Assembly (NCBI GenBank): GCA_016868195.1
Contig: VGHQ01000001.1
Coordinates: forward strand, 62,001 to 126,000
From: Betaproteobacteria bacterium
Lineage (GTDB): Bacteria; Pseudomonadota; Gammaproteobacteria; Burkholderiales; Methylophilaceae
Length of the DNA: 64,000 nucleotides
Direction: 5' to 3'
Shown: positions 36,966-46,960 of the stretch, one piece after another
Numbering within the stretch: position 1 is the first letter of the stretch
Layout of the letters: each line of letters starts with the position of its first letter
The notes under the pieces: model-generated
The model's database searches: none
Told to the model about the DNA's origin: nothing
Seen by the model: the letters and a program-made list of their open reading frames with translations, nothing else
Program-made: the position numbers and the translations under genes

Positions 36966-39900
36966 ATGCAAAGCCAAGAAATTATTCATATTGCTGGTGG
37001 CCCAGCTTATTCAAAGTTTAGAAAAGAAAAACTTCTTGAAAAGCTTCAAACAATTAATAAAAAAATCAAAGATATTCACTCTGAATACATTCATATCGTA
37101 TGGTGTGAAAAAAAAATCAAAGAAAATGATAAAGCTACCTTAGAAAAAATTCTGTATTATGGCCCTAAGGCTCACACGCTAAAATTTAAACATAACGCGA
37201 TTATCACCATGCCACGTCCTGGCACCATATCGCCTTGGGCTTCAAGAGCTACTGATATTGCAAACCATTGCGGACTTTATGACATCAAACGTATCGAAAG
37301 AGCGGTTGCTGTATATGTTGAATTAAAAGACGAATCTTTATTATCAGATGATAAAAAGAAAACGCTTTCAGTTTTACTTCATGATCGTATGACAGAAGTT
37401 TCGATTTTTGATCTTTATGAAGCTCAATCTCTTTTTTCTCATCTACCTCCTAAACCACTTCAGTACGCAGAAATACTTGAAGGTGGAAAACAAGTCTTAA
37501 ATGATTTCAATAAAAAACTCGGACTTGCTTTATCTGAAGATGAAATCGATTATTTATTTAATTACTTCACTTCTATCAAAAGAAATCCTACAGATGTAGA
37601 GCTCATGATGTTTGCTCAAGCAAACTCAGAACATTGTCGCCATAAAATATTTAATGCCGATTGGATTGTAGATGATAAGACGCAATCTAAATCACTTTTC
37701 GGCATGATTAAAAATACGCATCACTTACATCCTGGCAATACGATTGTGGCTTACTCTGATAATTCTTCTATTGTAAAGGGTGCTAGGATCAATCGCTTTT
37801 ATCCAAATCAAAATGGTATTTATAGCAATCATGAAGAACTCACTCACTTTATTATGAAGGTAGAAACACATAATCATCCGACAGCAATCTCTCCTTTCTC
37901 AGGCGCTGCAACAGGTGCAGGTGGTGAAATCAGAGACGAAGGTGCAACAGGAAGAGGCTCAAAACCTAAAGCGGGTCTCACAGGATTTTCAGTATCTAAT
38001 TTACGTATTCCTGAATTTATTCAGCCTTGGGAAAAAGATATTTACGGCGCTCCTGCTCGCATATCATCAGCACTTCAAATTATGATTGACGGTCCCATTG
38101 GAGGTGCTTCATATAACAATGAATTTGGCAGACCCAATATTACAGGCTATTTTAGAACATTAGAAATCCTACACAATAATGAGATAAAAGGTTTTCATAA
38201 GCCCATTATGTTGGCGGGTGGCATTGGCAGTATTAATGATATTCATACAAAAAAACATGCAATTCCACCAGGCGCCCTTCTTATTCAATTAGGGGGTCCT
38301 GCGATGCTTATCGGTCTTGGTGGTGGAGCTGCTTCAAGTATGGGTACTGGATTTAATGAAGAAAATTTAGATTTCGATTCTGTACAACGTGGCAATCCTG
38401 AATTACAAAGAAGAGCGCAAGAAGTGATTGATCGATGCTGGCAATTAAGGACTCAAAATCCTATCTTAAGTATTCATGATGTTGGTGCTGGTGGTTTATC
38501 AAATGCATTTCCTGAATTAGTGAATGACGGTGGTGTTGGTGCGACTTTTCAATTACGCGCAATTAACAATGAAGAGCAAAGTATGTCTCCACGCGAGCTC
38601 TGGTGCAATGAAGCTCAAGAACGTTATGTATTAGCGATCAAAGAAAAAGATTTTGATTTATTCAAATCACTTTGCGAACGAGAAAGATGTCCGTTTGCCA
38701 TTGTAGGTATTGCAAAAGACGACAAACAACTTATTGTCGAAGATAGTCTTCTTAAAAAAGATGCAGTCCATATGGATTTATCTATCCTTTTAGGAAAACC
38801 GCCTAAGATGACGCGCAATGTAAAGAGAAAAGAAAGAACAGTTAAATCTGTCAACATAGAAAATATTGATATCAAAGACGCAGCATATCGCGTTTTAAGA
38901 TACCCCGCCGTTGCAAATAAAATGTTCTTGATTCATATCGGCGATCGATCAGTGACAGGATTAATTGCAAGAGATCAGCTTGTGGGTCCTTGGCAAATTC
39001 CTGTTGCAGATGTCGCCGTCACCTTGTCATCTTTTGATAGTAATCTCGGTGAGGCTTTTGCTATTGGTGAAAAAACACCTATTGCAATGATTGATGCTAA
39101 AGCCTCTGTTCGCATGGCCTTAGGTGAGGCGATTACTAATTTATCCGCAGCATCCATTCATCATTTAGAAGATATAAAATTATCAGCTAATTGGATGGCA
39201 TCTGCAGGGCATGAAGGTGAAGATGCTGCTTTATTTGATGCTGTTGAAGAAATCGGTATGCATCTTTGCCCTGATTTAGGTATCAGTATTCCTGTCGGTA
39301 AAGATTCTATGTCTATGAAGACATCCTGGCTTGATAACAAAGAAGAAAAAGCTGTTGTTTCGCCTGTATCGCTTATCTTAACTGCGTTCGCACCTGTTTT
39401 TGATGCTAGAAAAACTTTAACGCCTACACTTAATAGAAATCTTAAGGAAAGTGGTCTGATTTATATCGACCTGGGTTTAGGCAAGAATCGATTAGGAGCT
39501 TCATCATTTAACTTGGTATTTAATGAAGTTGGCGATACGCCACCAAATCTTGAAGACACAAAAACTCTTAAAGCATTCTTTCATGTGATCCAAACATTGA
39601 AAGATGAAAATATGATTGAGGCTTATCATGATCGATCGGATGGTGGACTCCTTGCGACTTTAACTGAAATGGCTTTTGCAGGGCGTTGTGGTTTAGATAT
39701 TGATTTAACCGCGTGTGGGCCTGATATTAAAGCTATTCTATTTAACGAAGAGTTAGGTGCTGTCGTTCAAATTAAGAAAGAATATATCTCAAGTGTACTT
39801 AAAAAACTGAATGCTGCTTTAAATCAGAATGCCTTCTTAATTGGATCTGTCAATTCAGATCAAATCATTCACATCAAATATCAAAATAACACTGTCTTTG

Positions 39901-40853
39901 AAGATACAAGGTCAAGTTTACAAAGCGCATGGACTGAAACATCATACAAAATGCAATCGATACGAGATAATCCAGTATGCGCTTTAGAAGAGTTTTCTAA
40001 AATTTCAGATGATTTTGATCCAGGATTAAATCCAAAATTTGATTTTAAGATTCCCCAGTCTTTTGGAATTAAAAAAACAAAACCTAAGATAGCTATCCTA
40101 AGAGAGCAAGGCGTTAATGGCCATGTTGAAATGGCATCTGCGTTTTCGACTGCAGGATTTGAAGCACATGATGTGCATATGTCAGATATTATTGAGAATC
40201 GAAAATCTTTAACTGATTTTTCAGCGCTCGTTGCATGTGGTGGCTTTTCATATGGCGATGTATTGGGTGCAGGTGAAGGATGGGCTAAATCTATTTTGTT
40301 TAATTCAAAAACTCGTGATGCTTTTGAAGAATTTTTCTCAAGAACTGACACGATAGCACTTGGCATTTGTAATGGTTGTCAAATGATGAGTAACTTGAAA
40401 GAGATTATTCCAGGCTCCGCTTTATGGCCACATTTTATAAAAAATAAATCTGAGCAATTTGAAGCAAGATTTGTATCTGTCGAAATTCTTAAATCTAATT
40501 CAATATTTTTTAATGAAATGAATGGCGCAATACTCCCAATTGCAGTAGCACATGGTGAAGGCTTTACAGAATATCAAACTCAGAATCAGTTGAATGATGT
40601 TTTAAATCATCAACTTGCAACACTTCGGTATGTTGATAATTACCACAAGGGAACTTCTATCTATCCTATGAATCCAAACGGCTCACCTGAAGGAATTACT
40701 GGATTCACTTCGGAAAATGGACGGTTTTCTATTATGATGCCTCATCCCGAGAGAGTTTATAGAGTAATACAAAACTCTTGGCATCCTAAAACCTGGGATG
40801 GATTAGCGCCATGGTATAAAATGTTTACCAATGCTTATCAATTTTTTAACTAA
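36966..40853 (+). CDS. purL: Phosphoribosylformylglycinamidine synthase (single-chain)
   Basis: Converts FGAR and glutamine to FGAM in purine synthesis. It is the large single-chain form of 1295 residues. The N-terminal domain is followed by two PurM-like ATP-binding halves, including [40 protein letters not shown] and [12 protein letters not shown]-terminal class I glutaminase begins near [22 protein letters not shown] carries the nucleophile Cys and the PHPERV block the catalytic His and Glu. It is preceded by an 85-base gap. A secreted ankyrin gene begins 18 bases after the stop. Confidence 0.97.
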   Translation: MQSQEIIHIAGGPAYSKFRKEKLLEKLQTINKKIKDIHSEYIHIVWCEKKIKENDKATLEKILYYGPKAHTLKFKHNAIITMPRPGTISPWASRATDIANHCGLYDIKRIERAVAVYVELKDESLLSDDKKKTLSVLLHDRMTEVSIFDLYEAQSLFSHLPPKPLQYAEILEGGKQVLNDFNKKLGLALSEDEIDYLFNYFTSIKRNPTDVELMMFAQANSEHCRHKIFNADWIVDDKTQSKSLFGMIKNTHHLHPGNTIVAYSDNSSIVKGARINRFYPNQNGIYSNHEELTHFIMKVETHNHPTAISPFSGAATGAGGEIRDEGATGRGSKPKAGLTGFSVSNLRIPEFIQPWEKDIYGAPARISSALQIMIDGPIGGASYNNEFGRPNITGYFRTLEILHNNEIKGFHKPIMLAGGIGSINDIHTKKHAIPPGALLIQLGGPAMLIGLGGGAASSMGTGFNEENLDFDSVQRGNPELQRRAQEVIDRCWQLRTQNPILSIHDVGAGGLSNAFPELVNDGGVGATFQLRAINNEEQSMSPRELWCNEAQERYVLAIKEKDFDLFKSLCERERCPFAIVGIAKDDKQLIVEDSLLKKDAVHMDLSILLGKPPKMTRNVKRKERTVKSVNIENIDIKDAAYRVLRYPAVANKMFLIHIGDRSVTGLIARDQLVGPWQIPVADVAVTLSSFDSNLGEAFAIGEKTPIAMIDAKASVRMALGEAITNLSAASIHHLEDIKLSANWMASAGHEGEDAALFDAVEEIGMHLCPDLGISIPVGKDSMSMKTSWLDNKEEKAVVSPVSLILTAFAPVFDARKTLTPTLNRNLKESGLIYIDLGLGKNRLGASSFNLVFNEVGDTPPNLEDTKTLKAFFHVIQTLKDENMIEAYHDRSDGGLLATLTEMAFAGRCGLDIDLTACGPDIKAILFNEELGAVVQIKKEYISSVLKKLNAALNQNAFLIGSVNSDQIIHIKYQNNTVFEDTRSSLQSAWTETSYKMQSIRDNPVCALEEFSKISDDFDPGLNPKFDFKIPQSFGIKKTKPKIAILREQGVNGHVEMASAFSTAGFEAHDVHMSDIIENRKSLTDFSALVACGGFSYGDVLGAGEGWAKSILFNSKTRDAFEEFFSRTDTIALGICNGCQMMSNLKEIIPGSALWPHFIKNKSEQFEARFVSVEILKSNSIFFNEMNGAILPIAVAHGEGFTEYQTQNQLNDVLNHQLATLRYVDNYHKGTSIYPMNPNGSPEGITGFTSENGRFSIMMPHPERVYRVIQNSWHPKTWDGLAPWYKMFTNAYQFFN

Positions 40854-40871
40854 ACGAAAGAATCAATCTTC

Positions 40872-41357
40872 ATGAATAAATTTTTAAAAACCACATTAAC
40901 ATTAATCTTACTTACTTTCTCAATGCATCTTTTTGCATTGACTGATGCAGAACAAATCGAATTTTCAGGCGCTGTGAATGAAGGCAAATTGCCTATCGTT
41001 AAAAAATATGTTGAAGTCAAAAAAGTAGATGTTAATTCAACTTATTTTGCATGGAGCCCGCTTCTCATGGCAGCGGCTAAAGGTCAATTTCAAGTTCTCA
41101 AATATTTGGTCGATCATGGCGCTGATATCAATTACACTCACCCCCTTACAAAAATGAATGCATTTCATCATGCTGCTTTTGATGGCAGAACTGATATGGT
41201 TAAATACCTTGCATCTAAGGGCGCTGATATTAATAAAAAAATGAAAGGTGGCGTATCTATTATCCGCGTAGTACAAGAAAAAGGTGATGAAAAAATGGCG
41301 GAGTTGCTTCTTTCGTTAGGCGTAAGTGAAGAAGGCTGTGAAGACAAGTGTCTTTAA
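40872..41357 (+). CDS. Secreted ankyrin-repeat protein (4 repeats)
   Basis: A 161-residue protein with an N-terminal signal peptide (FLKTTLTLILLTFSMHLFA, likely cleavage before LTDAEQ), so periplasmic or exported. About four ankyrin repeats follow; WSPLLMAAAKGQFQVLKYLV and MNAFHHAAFDGRTDMVKYLA carry the usual helix pattern, and HGADIN / KGADIN mark the turns. Two Cys residues in EGCEDKCL at the C-terminus could form a disulfide. Function unknown; ankyrins bind proteins. Its position directly behind purL is not explained by metabolism. Confidence 0.85.
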   Translation: MNKFLKTTLTLILLTFSMHLFALTDAEQIEFSGAVNEGKLPIVKKYVEVKKVDVNSTYFAWSPLLMAAAKGQFQVLKYLVDHGADINYTHPLTKMNAFHHAAFDGRTDMVKYLASKGADINKKMKGGVSIIRVVQEKGDEKMAELLLSLGVSEEGCEDKCL

Positions 41358-41377
41358 TTAAAACTTTCTAAAAAATA

Positions 41378-42211
41378 ATGAAAAATTTACGTGTTTTCTT
41401 ATGTCTATTATCAGCGCTCGTAAGTGTCACTTTAAAAGCGCATGAATCCTTAAATATAATCTCAGGTTTTGTAAGTCCTGAATCAGTCGTTCAAGATGCC
41501 AAAGGTGACATTTATGTCTCTGAGATTGGTGAATTCAATAAAGATGGTGATGGAAAAATTACACGTATTTCAATTGATGGAAAACTTTCAACATTTGCAA
41601 GTGGGATGGATGATCCTAAAGGGTTAATTCTTGTTGGTAAGTCTTTGTATGTAGCAGATAAAAATCGTATATTGAAAGTTGAACAAGATGGTAATTGGAC
41701 TGTATTCGGAAGTACTATGGCATTTCCACAAACACCTATTTTTTTAAATGATATTACTTCAGATGGATCAGGTAATTTATACGTAAGTGATAGCGGTAAT
41801 CTTAAATCAGGTGGTGCGATTTTTAAAATTGCGAAGGACAAAAAAATTACAATAGTACTTAATGAAGATACACCTGAAATTCTTGCCCCTAATGGTCTAT
41901 GGATTGAAAAAAATGATCTTTATGAAGTGGACTTTTCAAGTGGCATTTTATACAAAATTAATTTAAAAACTAAATCAATTACAAAGGTTGCTGAAGCGCT
42001 TGGCGGTGGTGATGGCCTAATTAAGTCTGGAAATAATTTCTTTGTTAGTGACTGGAAAAATGGAAAGATATTTAAGGTTCAAGGCAACAAAGTCAGTATA
42101 TTTAAAGCCGGCTTTAAAGCTGCTGCCGACATAGCGCTATCTTATGATAAAAAATCTATCATTACACCAGATATGAAAGCTGGTTCTGTTGCGATCGTAC
42201 CTATTCATTAA
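41378..42211 (+). CDS. Secreted beta-propeller protein (SMP-30/NHL-like)
   Basis: A 277-residue protein with a probable signal peptide (LRVFLCLLSALVSVTLKA). Recurrent blades such as GFVSPESVVQDAKGDIYVSE, DDPKGLILVGKSLYVADKNRI and ITSDGSGNLYVSDSGN have the SMP-30/gluconolactonase/NHL pattern of a six-bladed propeller. NKDGDGKIT resembles a calcium loop. It could be a lactonase or a binding protein; I see no decisive catalytic set. It lies between the ankyrin gene (20 bases) and the DUF455 gene (11 bases). Confidence 0.78.
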   Translation: MKNLRVFLCLLSALVSVTLKAHESLNIISGFVSPESVVQDAKGDIYVSEIGEFNKDGDGKITRISIDGKLSTFASGMDDPKGLILVGKSLYVADKNRILKVEQDGNWTVFGSTMAFPQTPIFLNDITSDGSGNLYVSDSGNLKSGGAIFKIAKDKKITIVLNEDTPEILAPNGLWIEKNDLYEVDFSSGILYKINLKTKSITKVAEALGGGDGLIKSGNNFFVSDWKNGKIFKVQGNKVSIFKAGFKAAADIALSYDKKSIITPDMKAGSVAIVPIH

Positions 42212-42222
42212 TTGATTACATT

Positions 42223-43002
42223 ATGGAGTTAAGAGCGGAAAGCCTAAAGGCTCTTGCCACAAATGATTTAAATGATAAATTAAATCAGGTTAAAGCTTTA
42301 TACGAATCCTTTAAATCTCGCCGAGTAACGATTGATTCAAAAAATGATATAAAACATACCTTTCAATTACCAGGTGCACCTTCTAAACCTGATATTGTCG
42401 CACCCAGACTAGTTGAAAAAAGATCAGCCTCGACTCAATATGGAAAATTAATATTCATTCATGCACTAGCCCATATTGAATTTAGTGCAATCAATTTAGC
42501 GCTCGATATCGTCTGGCGCTTTAAAAATCTTCCAGAACAATTTTATTTTGACTGGATCCAAGTCGCCTACGAGGAGCAGGCACATTTTAATTTACTTAAT
42601 GACTATCTTAAAAAATTTGGTTTAAGCTATGGCAGCTTTAATGCACATAATAGCCTTTGGGAAATGGCTGAAAGAACTCATCACGATTTAATACATCGTT
42701 TAGCACTTATTCCAAGAACCATGGAAGCAAGAGGTCTTGATGTCAGCCCACCTATTGTCAAAAAATTTAAGCAGCAAAAAGATGATGAAATTGTATCGAT
42801 TTTACAAATCATTTATGAAGAAGAGATTCGTCATGTGTCTATCGGCAATATTTGGTATCGCTGGGCATGTGAATCTAAGAAACTAGACCCTCATGAAACC
42901 TATAAGAGTTTGCTTAAAAAGTACGATATTGAATTAAATTATGGAAAGCTAAATAAGGAAGCACGATATAAAGCGGGCTTCTTAAAAGAAGAGCTTATTT
43001 AA
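42223..43002 (+). CDS. DUF455 ferritin-like protein
   Basis: A 259-residue cytoplasmic protein with a ferritin-like four-helix core. Diiron-type ligands are visible: Glu in ALAHIEFSAINLALD, the ExxH pair in YEEQAHFNLL and ExxH in YEEEIRHVSIG. RTMEARGLDVSPPIVKKF and LPGAPSKPD are hallmark DUF455 blocks. The chemistry is unknown; a diiron oxygenase-like role (MiaE-like fold) is conceivable. The last 4 bases overlap convergent serB. Confidence 0.88.
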   Translation: MELRAESLKALATNDLNDKLNQVKALYESFKSRRVTIDSKNDIKHTFQLPGAPSKPDIVAPRLVEKRSASTQYGKLIFIHALAHIEFSAINLALDIVWRFKNLPEQFYFDWIQVAYEEQAHFNLLNDYLKKFGLSYGSFNAHNSLWEMAERTHHDLIHRLALIPRTMEARGLDVSPPIVKKFKQQKDDEIVSILQIIYEEEIRHVSIGNIWYRWACESKKLDPHETYKSLLKKYDIELNYGKLNKEARYKAGFLKEELI

Positions 43003-43844
43003 ATTTTAAAAAGATTTAATACGCCGTTAAAGTCTGAGTGGTTGAATTTAAACCGTGCCTTTTCTTGTACAATAGGCTTTGCGTGATACGCAATGCTATA
43101 TTGAGCCTCAGCTAACATCTTTAAATCATTCGCTCCATCACCAATCACGATTGTTTTTGACTTATCAATATTGAGTTTAGCTTGAAATTCTCTTACTACT
43201 TGAGCCTTCACTTCGTCATTTACAATACGCCCTAATACTTTACCCGTGAGCTTCTTGTCTTTAATTTCAAGCTGATTAGATATAGCAACATCAATCCCAA
43301 GTTTATTTCTCACATAATTTGCAAAATAATCGAAGCCACCTGAAACAAGCACTGTCGTGACATTATTTCTACGACAAGCTTTAATCCATGCTTGAGTGCC
43401 CTCGTTAAATTTTAATCTTTCTTCTATGACCTTAAAAAGCATTTCTTCTCCAAGACCTACTAATAATGAAACACGTTTGATAAGGCTTTGTGAAAAATCA
43501 ATTTCTCCTTTCATCGCGCTTTTAGTTATCAAAGTGACATCTTCTTTTTTGCCGCACATATCGGCGATTTCATCAATACATTCAATCGATATGACTGTTG
43601 AATCCATATCCATGACACATAAGCTAAATTCACTTAAAGCTTTGTAATGATCTAAAATTGCAAAATCTATATGTTTAAGATGAAGCTGATTTTTTAAATC
43701 TTCTGATAAGTCCTCTCCAATCTCATATATGGCAGCATTGTCATTAATAACCTGATATGGAGAATCTGTCGCTTGGCCTAAAATTTCAGAGATTTCTGCC
43801 AAATGACTTTTGAAACTATATGAAGATTGAATTAATAATTTCAT
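42999..43844 (-). CDS. serB: Phosphoserine phosphatase
   Basis: Final step of serine synthesis. The 281-residue HAD hydrolase has an N-terminal ACT-like region (about 1-70). VMDMDSTVI (nucleophile Asp79, acid Asp81) is motif I. VSGGFDYFANYV is motif II, and IGDGANDLKML is motif III with its metal Asp. Cap motifs ECIDEIADMCG are typical of SerB. It is divergent from sucC across 123 bases. Confidence 0.96.
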   Translation of the reverse strand: MKLLIQSSYSFKSHLAEISEILGQATDSPYQVINDNAAIYEIGEDLSEDLKNQLHLKHIDFAILDHYKALSEFSLCVMDMDSTVISIECIDEIADMCGKKEDVTLITKSAMKGEIDFSQSLIKRVSLLVGLGEEMLFKVIEERLKFNEGTQAWIKACRRNNVTTVLVSGGFDYFANYVRNKLGIDVAISNQLEIKDKKLTGKVLGRIVNDEVKAQVVREFQAKLNIDKSKTIVIGDGANDLKMLAEAQYSIAYHAKPIVQEKARFKFNHSDFNGVLNLFKI

Positions 43845-43967
43845 AAAATGAATAAGTGATAAAAGGCTCTAAATGAATAATTCTAACATTGCTATGAAAA
43901 TATAATTCTTAACTAGCATGTTTGCTTAAATTCGTAGAAAATAATGCTTATTTAGCTCCTTTTTATC

Positions 43968-45131
43968 ATGAATCTCCACGAATATCAGGCCAAACAATTA
44001 ATTGCAAAATACGGTATTTCTGTTCCAAAAGGTATTGTAATTAAGTCGATAGATGAAGTAGATCAATCAATAGGCGAGATGGAAACACCTTCTTATGTCA
44101 TAAAAGCCCAAATTCACGCGGGTGGTAGAGGTAAAGCAGGTGGCGTTAAGATTGTGAGTTCAAAAAAAGAGGCGTCTGAAATTACAAAATCACTTCTTCA
44201 TAAAAAACTTGTCACTTATCAAAATAAGCCAGATGGTCAGCCTGTTAATTCAATTCTTATCGAAGAATCATGCGATATAGAAGAAGAATTATATTTTTCT
44301 ATATTGGTTGATAGGCAATCAGAAAGGATCGTTGTCATTGCATCTTCTGCTGGCGGCATAGAAATTGAAGAAATTTCTAAAAATAATCCTGGAAAAATTA
44401 TCAGAGAGCTATGTAGTCCAATTAACGGCCTCATGGACTTTCAATCCCGAAATATTGCCTTTACATTAGGTTTGCCTAATGAAATGATTAATGATTTTGT
44501 TAAGCTTGCTCGAAGTGCTTTTAAGGTCTTTATTGAAAATGATCTTGCACTATTGGAGATTAATCCGCTCGTGATTACTTCTAATAAAAAAATAATTGCT
44601 CTCGATTGCAAAGTGACAGTTGATGACAATGCACTCTTGAAACAAAAAACATTGGCAGAATTTCGCGATTGGTCACAAAATGATTTTAAAGAAGCTGAGG
44701 CTTTTAACGCTGGATTAAACTATATTGCACTTAATGGAAATATTGGCTGCATGGTTAATGGCGCAGGACTTGCTATGGCTACCATGGATCTTATTAAACT
44801 TTATGGTGGAGAACCTGCAAACTTTTTAGACGTCGGTGGTGGGGCAACTGCTGAAACTGTTGCGAAAGCTTTTAAAATTATTCTTGATGATAATAACGTA
44901 CAAGTTGTTTTAGTTAATATTTTTGGCGGTATTATGCGTTGCGATATTATTGCGGAAGGCATTATTGCAGCAGTCAAAGAAGTCGGTATGCAAATACCTA
45001 TAGTAGTGAGATTGGAAGGTACCAATGTGGATCTTGGCAAGAAACTTTTACAAATAAGTGGCTTAAATATCAAAGCCGCAAATTCACTTACTGAAGCGGC
45101 AACCATCGCGACTAGCCTTATAAAAAAATAA
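43968..45131 (+). CDS. sucC: Succinyl-CoA synthetase, beta subunit
   Basis: Nucleotide-binding subunit of succinyl-CoA synthetase in the TCA cycle. The 387-residue ATP-grasp protein begins MNLHEYQAKQLIAKYGI. KAQIHAGGRGKAGGVK is the nucleotide motif, LALLEINPLVIT the metal site, and NIFGGIMRCDIIAEGI the CoA-ligase block. It directly abuts sucD (start one base after its stop). Its homologue MtkA (malate thiokinase) is a possible alternative, but the flanking genes do not belong to a serine-cycle operon. A TATAAT at 43901 may belong to its promoter. Confidence 0.93.
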   Translation: MNLHEYQAKQLIAKYGISVPKGIVIKSIDEVDQSIGEMETPSYVIKAQIHAGGRGKAGGVKIVSSKKEASEITKSLLHKKLVTYQNKPDGQPVNSILIEESCDIEEELYFSILVDRQSERIVVIASSAGGIEIEEISKNNPGKIIRELCSPINGLMDFQSRNIAFTLGLPNEMINDFVKLARSAFKVFIENDLALLEINPLVITSNKKIIALDCKVTVDDNALLKQKTLAEFRDWSQNDFKEAEAFNAGLNYIALNGNIGCMVNGAGLAMATMDLIKLYGGEPANFLDVGGGATAETVAKAFKIILDDNNVQVVLVNIFGGIMRCDIIAEGIIAAVKEVGMQIPIVVRLEGTNVDLGKKLLQISGLNIKAANSLTEAATIATSLIKK

Positions 45132-46004
45132 ATGTCTATTCTTATTAATAAATCTACCAGAGTAATTTGCCAGGGTTTTACTGGTAAACAGGGTACCTTT
45201 CACTCAGAGCAAGCACTCGCTTATGGTACAAAATTAGTAGGTGGAGTCACGCCTGGTAAAGGTGGTACAACTCATCTTAATCTACCTGTATTTAATACAG
45301 TAAGAGATGCTATTAAAATGACTAATGCTAATGCTTCAGTAATTTACGTCCCCCCTGCTTACGCTGCAGACTCAATTATTGAAGCTTCGGAAGAAGGTAT
45401 TGAAATTATTGTATGTATTACAGAGGGCATTCCAATTCAGGATATGATTAATGTTAAGGCGGCAATACGCGCTAATCAATCGAAGCTTATTGGTCCAAAT
45501 TGTCCCGGTGTTATTACACCTGGCGAATGCAAGATTGGCATTATGCCTGGCAACATTCATTTGCCTGGATCAATTGGTATTATTTCAAAATCAGGCACAT
45601 TAACTTATGAAGCTGTTCAGCAAACTACCGTCCTTGGTTTAGGTCAAAGCACATGTGTTGGTATTGGTGGAGATCCTATCAAAGGACTTAATTTTATTGA
45701 ATGCATGCAAATGTTTGAGGAAGACAAAAATACTAAGGGCATTATCATAGTCGGTGAAATTGGCGGCTCGGATGAAGAAGTGGCTGCTGAATATATTAAA
45801 CAACATATCAAAAAACCGCTCGCAGGTTATATTGCTGGTATTACAGCTCCTGAAGAGAAACGAATGGGTCATGCCGGCGCTATTATCTCCCAAGGCTCTG
45901 GTCTTGCAATAGATAAAATTAAAGCATTAGAAAAAGTTGGGGTCAGCATGGCTAAATCGCCTGCCGACATAGGACTTACCATGCAAGCCTTATTAAAAAA
46001 ATAA
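45132..46004 (+). CDS. sucD: Succinyl-CoA synthetase, alpha subunit
   Basis: CoA-binding subunit carrying the phosphohistidine. The 290-residue protein has [18 protein letters not shown] at the CoA-binding site, [14 protein letters not shown], and [23 protein letters not shown] contains the catalytic His. It follows sucC without a gap. A secreted ankyrin gene begins 3 bases after its stop, an unusual partner. Confidence 0.95.
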   Translation: MSILINKSTRVICQGFTGKQGTFHSEQALAYGTKLVGGVTPGKGGTTHLNLPVFNTVRDAIKMTNANASVIYVPPAYAADSIIEASEEGIEIIVCITEGIPIQDMINVKAAIRANQSKLIGPNCPGVITPGECKIGIMPGNIHLPGSIGIISKSGTLTYEAVQQTTVLGLGQSTCVGIGGDPIKGLNFIECMQMFEEDKNTKGIIIVGEIGGSDEEVAAEYIKQHIKKPLAGYIAGITAPEEKRMGHAGAIISQGSGLAIDKIKALEKVGVSMAKSPADIGLTMQALLKK

Positions 46005-46007
46005 AAA

Positions 46008-46955
46008 TTGTATAAAAAAACTATTTTCGTTTTTCTTTTGATTACTTCTTTATTTGTATCAATTGCATATGCTGAAGAGTCTGTGAATTATCTTTTAACT
46101 GCAGCCTCAAAAGGTGATGTTGAAACAGTAAGTGCTATTTTAGAAAGTGGTGGTAATTCAAATACTAAAGATGAAGATGGCGTCACAGCATTAATGTATG
46201 CCGCGAGAAAAGATATGGATAAGATTGTAGCGCTTTTAATAAAAAAAGGTGCGGCAGTAAATGCAACTGAAAACAATGGTTGGACTGCACTGATGTTTGC
46301 AGCCAAAAAAAATTATGTGAGATCAGCTCAAATGCTACTGGATAATGGAGCAGATCCTAAAATAAGAGACAAAGATGGGTGGAGTGCTTATGGATTAGCT
46401 GCCATATCAGGATTTCACGAGACTGTAGATCTTTTAATTAAGCGCGGTATTGACCCAAATAACGCCAACGATACAGGACAAACTGTTTTAATGTATGCAG
46501 CCAAAAATGGTGACATCAAAACAGTTCAAATATTACTAGATCATGGTGCTGATCCAAATATTACAGATAAATATAAATGTAGTCCTCTAATGTATGCTGC
46601 CAGAGAGGGTAATGCAGATGCAGTAGCTATTTTAATAAAACGCGGTGTAAAAGTTGATTATGAAGACCAATATAGTTGGACAGCACTGACATGGGCTACT
46701 AAAAAGAATCGCTTACCTGTTGCCAAGATCCTGATAGAAAATGGCGCTAATATTGATCGTAAAGATTCTGATGGCACACCTATTCTTCATTACGCTGTAG
46801 CAAATAAATCCAAAGAAATGATTCAGCTTTTCATTGACGCAAAAGTAAATTTAAAAGCAAAGGATCGCTATGGATTAACGGCTCTTGTATATGCGCTTAA
46901 AGCTAAAAACACTGAAATTGTTGATCTAATTAAAAATGCAGGTGGTAATTACTAA
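46008..46955 (+). CDS. Secreted ankyrin-repeat protein (about 8 repeats)
   Basis: A 315-residue protein starting at TTG. The signal peptide is residues 1-22 (TIFVFLLITSLFVSIAYA, cleavage before EES). Ankyrin repeats fill the rest, for example DGVTALMYAARKDMDKIVAL, TGQTVLMYAAKNGDIKTVQI and YKCSPLMYAAREGNADAVAI, with repeated DHGADPN-type turns. It is probably periplasmic and protein-binding; partner unknown. It lies 3 bases after sucD and 5 before nadE, thus in the sucCD-nadE-glnB operon. No good ribosome binding site is visible, so it may depend on translational coupling from sucD. Confidence 0.88.
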   Translation: MYKKTIFVFLLITSLFVSIAYAEESVNYLLTAASKGDVETVSAILESGGNSNTKDEDGVTALMYAARKDMDKIVALLIKKGAAVNATENNGWTALMFAAKKNYVRSAQMLLDNGADPKIRDKDGWSAYGLAAISGFHETVDLLIKRGIDPNNANDTGQTVLMYAAKNGDIKTVQILLDHGADPNITDKYKCSPLMYAAREGNADAVAILIKRGVKVDYEDQYSWTALTWATKKNRLPVAKILIENGANIDRKDSDGTPILHYAVANKSKEMIQLFIDAKVNLKAKDRYGLTALVYALKAKNTEIVDLIKNAGGNY

Positions 46956-46960
46956 AAATC

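Noticed and set aside
39881-40366. 161-residue antisense ORF inside purL
   Set aside because: Lies over the conserved glutaminase domain of purL; no family features or ribosome binding site.
41512-41841. 109-residue antisense ORF inside the beta-propeller gene
   Set aside because: Shadow of a gene with signal peptide and clear repeats on the plus strand.
43901-43906. TATAAT upstream of sucC as a defined promoter
   Set aside because: A perfect -10 word, but no acceptable -35 at 16-18 bases and 62 bases from the ATG; mentioned under sucC but not listed as a separate feature.
43968-46004. Malate thiokinase (mtkAB) instead of sucCD
   Set aside because: Homologous families, but none of the serine-cycle genes that usually accompany mtkAB is adjacent and the N-termini follow SucC/SucD.
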